Below the pieces are notes generated by a model that saw only the letters and a program-made list of their open reading frames with translations, was not told the origin of the DNA and ran no database searches. The position numbers and the translations under genes are program-made. Below, one piece after another: positions 56,571 to 64,000 of a stretch of 64,000 nucleotides of DNA (position 1 is the stretch's first letter; each line of letters opens with the position of its first letter). The DNA is from Nematopogon swammerdamellus (lineage: Eukaryota; Arthropoda; Insecta; Lepidoptera; Adelidae), in contig OX336342.1 of the NCBI GenBank assembly GCA_946902875.1, positions 16,981,523 to 17,045,522 on the forward strand, in the 5' to 3' direction.

Positions 56571-56700
56571 TTAATAGTAAGCGCGACATGTGGCGGCGAG
56601 CCACCCGTAAGATTTCTAGCGACGCCCATGGACATTAGGTCGCGTGCGGGGGCTGCGAATGCCATGCCGGCCTGACAGGTTCACGCTTCTCTTGAAATAC
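56570..56700 (-). mobile_element. LINE 3' fragment (family 'KLWNALP')
   Basis: Minus-strand copy: poly(T) and AGCGCGACATGTGGCGGCG at the left, CATGCCGGCCTGACAGG near the right. Only the last 120 bases of the family. A repeat of the 'family E' type abuts on its left and another LINE tail on its right. Confidence 0.6.
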
Positions 56701-56855
56701 CAATAAATTTGACGACAGCCTTTTTGTCCGCCTCGTAGTCGGTATGGCGCCTCTCTGAGCGTGGTTTCGCGAGGAATGGTGTTATTGGCTGTGTCTGATC
56801 TTCCGTTGAAGTATTGGGCACAGACACCCGCGCTGGCTGTCTATAAAATAAAAAA
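56700..56855 (+). mobile_element. LINE 3' tail with poly(A), related family
   Basis: AAATTTGACGACAGCCTTTT, CGCCTCTCTGAGCGTGGTTT, TTCCGTTGAAGTATTGGGC and an A-tract at 56842-56857. Sense copy of the 7640 and 40540 family; similar to 19540-19690. Confidence 0.55.
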
Positions 56856-57242
56856 AAAACCGAGACTGTACTTGGGGAGAAATATGTGGTCAGGGAGAGC
56901 GTAAATAATACAAAAATAAAATCCAGACTTATTGCAAAACACGATATCTCGCAGTCAACCTCATACGTACAGAACACAATATCACTGGCATTTCTCTATT
57001 ATCATCAACCAATCGTCGGAGCCCTGAAGGGCCCTTATATCACGCTAGCTTGAATTAAGAGGAATTTCAGGAGTGATTGCCCCGCATGAATCTCCCACAT
57101 TGCCCGGGTGCTTTTGATATGAACGCAAGGACATGCCCGCCCGGCCCTTTCCCTGTGCGTGTTCGGACAAGTTTGGGTATGCTGCGGCTACCATTTTGTG
57201 TTTGAAATTATTCGGGAATTCTACTAGGCCGATTCGACAGCA

Positions 57243-57312
57243 ATCTACACTAATATTATAACGAGGAAAAGTTTGTAAGTTTGAATCTAATCTCCGAAAA
57301 TATGTATGTATG
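57243..57312 (+). mobile_element. Helitron 5' end fragment
   Basis: TCTACACTAATATTATAACG, AAGTTTGTAAGTTTGAATCT, then (ATGT)n. Matches the start of 38076-38242. No 3' end. Confidence 0.5.
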
Positions 57313-57549
57313 TATATATTCTTTATTGAACACCAATTTATAAAAATTAGGTACAACAGGCGAGCTTAATGCCGCGAGGCATTCTATTCTAACTAACCTT
57401 TGGGATGTGAGAGAAATGCATGTAGGCGAACAAGAATAGTTTGTGGCAATGTGTTAGATTAAAGAAATATGTATGATAAACTACGTACGAATACTACATA
57501 AATACTTCAGTCAAACAATACTCATGCGATTAAAAAAAAATATTAATTA

Positions 57550-57775
57550 ATCCTGTATGGGTGGCTGAGTCGGGGGGGCCAAAGCACACGATCCCACCAG
57601 CCAATATAACCTCCGAGAATTCTCGGAGGTTATATTGGCTACGTGCCATACCGGAGACTTCCATGGATTGCTGGCTATACTGGACTAGAGGAGAACACAA
57701 CCGAGGCTGCTATGCGGCCATCTTACATCCAGTACTGTGGTACCAAACCAGTCGGCTACAATTTGAGACCTAGAA
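57550..57775. mobile_element. SINE type A, two pieces joined tail to tail
   Basis: 57550-57619 is the tail in plus sense relative to its own poly(A) side, and 57620-57775 is the body in the opposite orientation. They meet in a 42-base perfect palindrome (57599-57640). The arrangement looks like a foldback or template switch. Confidence 0.65.
57599..57640. repeat. Perfect 42-base palindrome at SINE-SINE junction
   Basis: AGCCAATATAACCTCCGAGA followed by its exact complement with no spacer. It is SINE type A tail sequence mirrored on itself. Confidence 0.9.
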
Positions 57776-57924
57776 TGGACCTTCAGGATGGATGTATGGA
57801 TGGCGATTTCAGGATGGCGATTGCCGCGGGCAAAGCTATATAGAAACTAACTAGTCTAGTTCGAGGAAAGATTTAGATATATGTAGGTAGGTGTGTCAAA
57901 TTTATTTAATTCGTGCTAATTTAA

Positions 57925-58203
57925 ACATAGGTGCAAAACGCACCGGGGAGGGATTGCATTCCTACACGCTGGACTTACCGCGTATCAACAGGATCTGCAG
58001 ATCTTTCCTCTACAGAGCCGGTAAACTCTGGAACGCTCTCCCTACCCATATATTTCCCCCCCAAGTACAGTCTCGGGTCCTTCAAGAGGGCGCGGAATAG
58101 GTACCTTTCAAGCCGGCATGGCATTCGCAACCCCCGCATACGAGTGAATGTCCATGACACCTTATGGGTTGCTCGGCATCATATGTCGCGCTTTCAATAA
58201 TAA
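57925..58203 (+). mobile_element. LINE 3' fragment (family 'KLWNALP')
   Basis: Same family as 20400-20828: GGGATTGCATTCCTACACGC, FLYRAGKLWNALPTHIFPP in frame, then a frameshift, and an A-rich end after CGCGCTTTCAATAA. 5'-truncated and decayed. Confidence 0.7.
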
Positions 58204-59893
58204 AAAAACATTCTATCCTAAACTTCCTAAAGTAGACAAATTCAACGAGCCCAAACACGGTGGATTTATCATGTGTAGTTTAGAAGTTCCTATGGCTTCC
58301 TTTCGGCTCCATCATCAGGACCCTGGAAATATCATATGACTAGAGTACTTGCGAAGACAAATCCAACGAGCCTAAACACGATGGGCTTATCATTTCTAGT
58401 TTAGGAGTTCCTATGGCTTCCTTCTGGCTCCATCATCAGAACCCAACTAACAAACTAACAAAGTCACCCGAGGATCTGCAGAGCCGTGATTTGATTTTTC
58501 ACAATTTATTTCATACATTCGGATATTCCTCGTCGCTCTCTACGATGTTGCACTTACAAAAGTCGATTTCACACTCTCAGCGAAAATGGGAAAAATTTGA
58601 GGGACCACCTACAGCACGAACCATCATCGATAGACGAATGTTTTTTTTTTTAATTTAGCCTAAGGTCCAAATCTAAACAGGTTTTTTTTATTTTTCGATA
58701 TCACATTTAGTTTTTGGGATATAAGAGATTTAGTTCGAAAAAAAAATGTATTTTTCACAATTTTGCATAAAAAATTTAAAGGAGGGTTCCGTAGCTATGG
58801 CCTTTTTGCACGAACAATGAGTGCGTGCGCGGTCGCTTCGTGCTCCGTAATTGCAGCCGTTCACCCCGCGCAGCCTCCGCGCCGCCGCTAGTGAGATGTT
58901 TCTACGCTGTCGGAACCCTGGAAAGGTTTTTCGAGACTCTCTGGCCCAAAATGGACAAAAATAGAATAGAAAGCTTACCTAAAGCTGGCAAAATGTTGAA
59001 TGTTAATAGTTTCCAGATTTCAGATTTAAATACAAAAGTGGAAATCTTTTCGAAAGTTTAACAAAGTGTCGGGGCAGCGCCTGTTGTCGCCTTGGCGATG
59101 CATTATGTAATATTATGGTAGGGTAACCATTTTTTTTAAATGTTTCCAAACGCTTGGCCCAGACAGCGAAAAACGTGTGAACTATATAGATATTTCGTTA
59201 CTTGAGGACTGACGCTTGAGGACAGAAATGCGGTGCACCGTCATGTATTTATGTTTTTTTTCTTAACTAGGTATTTGGTTAAATTGTTTTAATAGATTAT
59301 TGATGGCCGGCAGCCAAGTTCAAGCGATGCAGTACGCCATTTATACGATATCACTTATACCATTTATACGATACCACTTTTAGCAAATTGATGGATGAAT
59401 TTATTTATTCAACAGCAAAAATACCATTACATAAAGAAAACTCAACAACTTCAACTTCGATGAACTTCTCCATAAAAAATACAGATGAATTTTACAAGCG
59501 ATCCTTCTTTAATAAAATATGTATTAGGAATGTGGCCAGATCAATATCCCGTAGGTCTCGAGGGTCTACATGAGTCTCACTCAGTTCATCAACAATAGCT
59601 GTTTCTTTTTTTTAGCAAATTTGTAGATACCTAGTCCTAACTAATATTTTATACAATTCTTACCCATCGACATAGTGATAGTGAATGAAACACGTATTCG
59701 AATTCAAAACTACACTATACGCAAGAATATAAAAGAGCGGCGAGGCTGAGGCAAGGTCTGCGGACGTCCGAGCTCACTTTGCCTTGCAGTAAAGTTTGTG
59801 CTTGCGCAACTTCGATGAAAAAGAAAATGCCACACATTCAAAACCTTTTTGCAAACTACATCACAATAGTAATTCTTTCTATTAGTGTAAATA

Positions 59894-60318
59894 TAGGGTG
59901 ACTGGAAATTCGATCTATTCCTTGAAAGGGGTTATACTAGAGGTTATTTGGAACAATTTAACCCCCATCAACTGGTTTTTTTTCTTGATTTTTTTTTAAT
60001 AAAAATTTACATAAAAATAAAATATAAATTCATTTAAAACCTTTTATTTCTGAGATATTGAGAATGTTGGGCCGATATTTTTATTTGAAATAATTAGTAG
60101 CTTACCAGCTTTCAGAAAAATATCAATGGAGTGCCCAAAAATAAGTAATTTTTTACAACTTTTTTTTCAATTACGAGCCAGAAATTAAAAAGAAATCTTA
60201 AAACCCCGATATCTCGGAAACCGCTGATTTCCGACCCCCAGTTGATGGACTTAAATTGTTCCAAATAACCTCTAGTATAATCGCTTTCAAGGAATAGATC
60301 GAATTTCCAGTCATCCTG
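59894..60318. mobile_element. MITE, about 80-base TIRs and TA target duplication
   Basis: TIRs begin TAGGGTGACTGGAAATTCG and, on the right, the complement of CAGGATGACTGGAAATTCG. They run about 80 bases through TTATACTAGAGGTTATTTGG to CCATCAACTGG with few mismatches. Flanking TA at 59892-59893 and 60319-60320. Internal AT-rich, no ORF. Confidence 0.8.
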
Positions 60319-60821
60319 TACAACACCAACGCTTCAAAAGACTAGAATGCGTTAAAATTATATTTTAAAATGTTTTCTAGAACCCAATGTTCGTTCCGCA
60401 AGTCTTTCTGAAGTCTGGACTCACCTTTGTGAATTCTTGTGAAAGTTGTCTTTGCGTTCACATTATGCAATTTAAACATGTTTTCACACAAGTTCCTCGC
60501 TGCAGCTGAAAGAGGCGATAGGGAACCATTTTATTTTATGGCACACGCCTCCTTCCTATATAGTAGTTTTATTTCAGGCTAGTATGTATTTAGATTACGG
60601 ACAGTTTAGTAAAAGTTACATTGTGTACGAGTAGATGAAACATTTATGCATTCCGCATTTCGAAAGAAAACGACCGGGTCATAAACGATGTACGATTTTA
60701 ATATACAATTTACTTTTGGCTAAGAACACTCCAAGTGTATCTACGAGTATGAGTAATTATGCGGATGTTTTAGAAAATCTGTATCTGCAACTGTGAAATG
60801 GAGAAAAAAGACGATTGGAAG

Positions 60822-61075
60822 CATTTTTTTATGAAAACTGGCACGGTTGGCTTCATCACCTACTTAATCCGTGATGCCAGCAACACCTTGGTGAATTAGG
60901 TGCCATGTCAGTGCTACCCTTCGGTCGTTCCAGCTACACTGAAATGGACGGAAAACACGAACTATTTACAGAGACGTTTGAACCGACCTTTCGTTCATTA
61001 CGGTGGCACCAACCCGGGCTGTTTAAATCTACCATCTAGTAAGGTAAGAAGGGAAGGGACCTACAGTTTTACGTG
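60822..61075 (-). mobile_element. SINE type B fragment
   Basis: TTTTTTTATGAAAACTGGCA to GGGAAGGGACCTACAGTTTT, diverged and headless. Confidence 0.65.
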
Positions 61076-61659
61076 GAAGTGGGTATCAAAGAAAGTTTCA
61101 TTTACTTAAGCCAATGATTGCAAATCATTCGTAGACTAATTTCTCTCATGGTATTCACCTTCTAAACACTGATTTATTTCATTGGGTAGGTATACTGGAA
61201 TCGCGGTGACTTTCCGTCCAACTTTTTTAGTGGTTTTCCTAAGAGTTTGGCATTCTTCGGGATTCGGGATGTGTTTGTTAGTTCTTTTACGTTGTATTTT
61301 AGTCTACTATTTCAGTGTATTAGTACTATACTCAACCATTATGTGCCTATTTGTTATTTATACTGGGGAAGTTTTAAGGATTGGTTACCGATAATAGCAA
61401 CTTCTGCTCCTGTTTGTCACGGACAGTGATTTTTATGAGATTTTAGTTACTTTGCCAATGGACTGTTATCCTAGCGGAAAAAAACTCGGGGCAGTTAGGG
61501 TTCTGTGAGCATGTATCTCCTCTTTCCTTTATTACCTACTTGAAACCTTTATAAAGTAAAACAAAAAAAAATTTGAAATCTTAAAATATTTCAAACCTTC
61601 GGCTCCACTGAAGCTTACTAATTGGTTCCGTAGGACATTTATTTACAAAATGTTCCGGT

Positions 61660-61830
61660 TCTGGAACGACCTCGTCGCCCACCTATTTCTTTCAAAGTAC
61701 AGCTTCAGATCCTTCGAGAAGTGTAAAAAAGCACGCGTCAAGCCGGCATGACATTCGCAATCCTGGCAAACCATCTTATATTCACCTTAAATAAAGATTT
61801 CGCATTACGTTCTTTAAGAAAAAAAAAATC
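61660..61830 (+). mobile_element. LINE 3' fragment, decayed (family 'KLWNALP')
   Basis: CAGATCCTTCGAGAAGTG and TCAAGCCGGCATGACATTCG match the family tail, then an A-rich end at about 61828. It ends about 35 bases before the exon 3 acceptor, so a decayed LINE sits almost at the splice site. Confidence 0.5.
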
Positions 61831-61863
61831 ATGAAGGTAAAACGAAACGTTATTTGTTCACAG

Positions 61864-61961
61864 AATTACCTTCGTTCGTAGAGCCGATCGCTAACATCAC
61901 GGTGCCGGTCGGGAGAGAGGCTGCATTGCTGTGTAGAGTTGATAATCTGCAGACATTTAAG
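61864..61961 (+). CDS. Coding exon 3: start of the first Ig domain
   Basis: A 98-base exon after TTGTTCACAG and before GTAAGA. It completes a Glu codon and encodes 32 more residues, including PSFVEPIANITVPVGREA and LLCRVDNLQTFK. These are the A-A'-B strands of an Ig V-type domain: the 'P-I-x-N-x-T-V-x-x-G-R-x-A' lead-in and the first disulphide Cys in 'LLCRV'. It ends in phase 0 at Lys; the following exon should supply the Val-x-Trp of strand C, which is outside the window. The lead-in is typical of insect lachesins and DIPs. The NIT triplet is a potential N-glycosylation site. This exon is the best family evidence in the window. Confidence 0.8.
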
Positions 61962-61989
61962 GTAAGAATCCTATTTAAAACATTATATT

Positions 61990-62165
61990 GTTAGGTTTCC
62001 GTACCTGTACGGAAGCCTATTACTAAGCCTACGCTGTCTGACCGTCCGTCTGTCCGTCTGTATGTCTGTCTGTCTGTCCTACCTTTAAAGGGCTGTAACT
62101 TTTGAACCGTAGGCCGTAATAACCGAATCCGGAAATGTTCACAGAATATGTGTTAATATGTCGGT
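61990..62165 (-). mobile_element. Microsatellite-bearing element, truncated
   Basis: TTAGGTTTCCGTACCTGTAC, AAGCCTATTACTAAGCCTAC, (CTGT)n, then ends near CACAGAATATGTGTTAATAT. Lies 29 bases after the exon 3 donor. Confidence 0.6.
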
Positions 62166-62184
62166 TATCGTAATAAATATTTTA

Positions 62185-62480
62185 TGTAAACCAATATTTT
62201 ATGTATACCAATGCCGAGCGAGACCAATGGTGCAGTCTACAGCGCCTTACGCCATGTCAGCAGATTTTCGGACTACTGCTAGGCTAGACAGCCAAGTTAA
62301 AAGATTCGTGAAACCCACTCGTCGGAAGACATTTCCACACCCTAGCGGTGCGACAAAGAAATTACTTTGAAAACCGATGGCTTCTCAAAGGCCCCAGTGT
62401 CAACAGCAAAAGCGTGCTGCGTGCTGCGGAGATAAGACGGATGGTAAGGAATGAGGGATGCGAGTTCCTCAGAGCAGCGC
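62185..62480 (-). mobile_element. LINE tail fragment (second tail family)
   Basis: AACCAATATTTTATG, CAGCAGATTTTCGGACTACT, CACCCTAGCGGTGCGACAAA and GATAAGACGGATGGTAAGGA match the 21953 copy with internal deletions. Confidence 0.65.
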
Positions 62481-62569
62481 CCGTGATAGTACCTGTGAAG
62501 CAGGCTAAGCGAGCTTACAAATCAAGCCGTTTCGTAGTTCAAGGGTACATTTCTGCATCGTCGACGAAA

Positions 62570-62700
62570 TGTTTTTTTATGGAAACTGACACGGTTGGCT
62601 ACATCACCTACAACATCCGTGATGTCAGCCCACCGGGTGAACTAGGTGCCATGTCAGTGCTTCCCTTTGGTCGTGCCAGCTACATTGAGGTGCACACTGT
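62570..62700 (-). mobile_element. SINE type B 3' fragment
   Basis: TTTTTTTATGGAAACTGACA, GTGATGTCAGCCCACCGGGT, TTTGGTCGTGCCAGCTACAT. Short and truncated. Confidence 0.65.
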
Positions 62701-63514
62701 CTGAGGGGTATCGATTCCGCTGTTCAAAAGCGAAGCCAGCCCTTTTCCGGTTGACGAATAACGCATTAAAACGTTTATTCACAAGGAAAAATAACTTCTT
62801 TTGATATGTCCACTCTTGCTTTTTTGTGAGATAGTAAAATACTAGATTTTTTTTGTTTCACAAAAAATGGGAAGAAATGAATAGTCGTACAATAAAGTAT
62901 TGGATAACTATGAAATAGCTGTTACGCAATCTAGGCCAAACAAGCTTCAGCAACCCGAACTACTAACTAAATAAAAAGTTAATAGTTTCAGATCATCCAG
63001 CAAACCCTTGAGTTTTGCTATTACTTCGGATTGAAAGTTTTATGTCAATAAATTATACCTTTGCCGAAGAATTCAGAAGAATATAAATTACAAATGAAAA
63101 AAAAAACCCCTACGCATCAACAACACTTAAAAAGTAAAAAAAATATTTACGCTCATGTACTCGGGGGACTGAGTCACATTTTTTTACTTAGCGGTCCCCC
63201 GGCGCCTTTAATTAACTAAGCAGAAATTATTGTTTACTTCTTATTGGTTGTTGATGTGTTCGGTTTTATTTTTTATTTTTAATAAAATTTTTTTTTCAAG
63301 CTTTGAGACGTAATTTGAACTTGTAATAATTTTGTTAGGTTAGTTTACAAGTAAGTACATAAATTAGTTGTTATAATTTCAGTTTATTTACTTAAGGTCG
63401 ATGAGTGAAAGTGTAATAAATCTCCATTTCACAGCAGATATCCCTTCACCAAATTAGGAAAAGTGTTGATGATCTTCGAATCGCCTGATCTGGTTTTCAT
63501 CAAACATAGCTAAG

Positions 63515-63543
63515 AACCATCCCGGTTTTTAACCGGGATGGTT
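63515..63543. repeat. Small perfect hairpin
   Basis: AACCATCCCGGTT, loop TTT, AACCGGGATGGTT. No adjacent gene or T-run function is apparent. Confidence 0.7.
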
Positions 63544-63799
63544 ATTGTTCCAATTTACTTCATCCCCATAATCTACAAATTCGCACGACTTCATCACGGC
63601 TCGTAACACGCGTCAACTTACCAACATGTCCACAAGTCAAAGATCGAAACGACTATGTAGTTCATGTTTCCAAGTTTTGGAAATCCTAAAGATTTTCGGG
63701 ACTTTATTTCGCGTGAAGTTCTTTTCTTTCTCGCTCTCACGCTTCTGTTCCGTGTGAGCTGACCTGCCGCCAATGACTCACTGCCCTAGAAATATACCC

Positions 63800-63880
63800 C
63801 CAGTTCATTGTAGCCGATCCAACCAAAAAGAGAAGCACTGACATGGCACCTATTTCACCAAGGTGGTGTAAAAAAATTCA
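63800..63880 (+). mobile_element. SINE type B fragment
   Basis: CAGTTCATTGTAGCCGATCC, AAGCACTGACATGGCACC and a short A-run. Diverged. Confidence 0.5.
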
Positions 63881-64000
63881 ATAAGGAGAGATAGTATCTA
63901 TACAAGTATTTTTTATTTCGTCTTTGCGCGCATCCTTTATCCAACTAGCTTTCCCCATGGCTTCGCTTCGCGGCAAAATATCATGTGTCGCACTGCAAAT

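Larger units (their letters stand above)
39584..61863 (+). other. Intron 2 of the Ig-domain gene (about 22.3 kb)
   Basis: Begins GTAAGT and ends TTCACAG. It contains the repeats listed separately. No recognisable element or gene is seen in 41220-41845, 42720-44330, 44450-46430, 47065-48155, 48350-50270, 53000-54030, 58210-59885 and 60325-60820. The 125-codon minus-strand frame at 45209-45586 resembles nothing I know. Confidence 0.65.
14127..64000 (+). other. Partial lachesin/DIP-like immunoglobulin-superfamily gene (three exons seen)
   Basis: Seen: three plus-strand exons join without a frame break. Exon 1 ends with one base of a Gly codon, exon 2 supplies the other two and ends with one base, and exon 3 opens with two bases completing a Glu codon. 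Donors are GTAAGT, GTAAGT and GTAAGA; acceptors end TTTCAG, CTTTCAG and TTCACAG. The joined product is a short hydrophobic signal peptide, a Ser-rich linker, and the first strands of an Ig domain including its first Cys. Known: insect lachesins and Dpr-interacting proteins (DIPs) start this way, with three Ig domains and a membrane anchor, and act in neuronal adhesion and synaptic partner choice. Inferred: this is such a gene, incomplete at the right edge. The exact paralogue cannot be told from the first 70 residues. The 14127 start assumes the TTTCAG at 14121-14126 is a 3' splice site; the true 5' end is not known. Confidence 0.75.
61962..64000 (+). other. Start of intron 3 and right edge
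   Basis: After donor GTAAGA this holds a microsatellite-bearing element fragment (61990-62165), a LINE tail (62185-62480), two SINE fragments and otherwise unremarkable AT-rich DNA. No further Ig exon (Val-x-Trp strand C or second Cys) is visible to 64000. Confidence 0.55.

Overview
This is eukaryotic, AT-rich, repeat-saturated DNA. The repeats look lepidopteran (moth or butterfly): Helitrons ending in a GC-rich hairpin plus CTAG, poly(A)-tailed SINEs, a CR1-like LINE, a Penelope-like fragment and TA-flanked MITEs. I infer the order from memory of such repeats; no species can be named. Nothing here is prokaryotic: no operons, rRNA genes, functional tRNA genes or CRISPR.

The one host gene I can support lies on the plus strand and has very long introns. 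A signal-peptide exon (coding part 14326-14386), a 54-base microexon (39530-39583) and an exon that starts an immunoglobulin domain (61864-61961) join in one reading frame. All three have good splice signals and matching phases (1, then 1, then 0). The Ig start resembles lachesin and the DIP group of neuronal cell-surface proteins. The gene runs off the right edge. Introns 1 (about 25.1 kb) and 2 (about 22.3 kb) hold almost everything else in the window.

Layout. 1-13.7 kb: upstream DNA with SINEs, LINE tails, a 3-copy 160-base repeat and a TCTG/TCCG microsatellite. 13.7-14.4 kb: CpG-rich putative promoter and first coding exon. 14.76-15.69 kb: a 112-base tandem array related to the first coding exon and ending in a near-exact copy of its start-codon region. 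15.7-39.5 kb (intron 1): SINEs, two about 2-kb Helitrons with inverted minisatellite arms, a near-intact CR1-like LINE (minus strand), a Penelope GIY-YIG fragment, a restriction-like-endonuclease retroelement fragment with target-site duplication, and a long snap-back palindrome. 39.6-61.9 kb (intron 2): more Helitrons, a tRNA/5S chimeric SINE, several hairpin elements and MITEs, a 42-base minisatellite and a roughly 260-base (ATAC)n tract. 62-64 kb: start of intron 3.

The most distinctive signals are: (1) the array that shares sequence with the first coding exon; (2) three Helitrons built on the same plan, with a minisatellite that flips orientation inside the element; (3) a SINE superfamily in which one body is joined to at least three different heads, one a tRNA-like/5S rRNA chimera; (4) a frame-neutral microexon between signal peptide and Ig domain.
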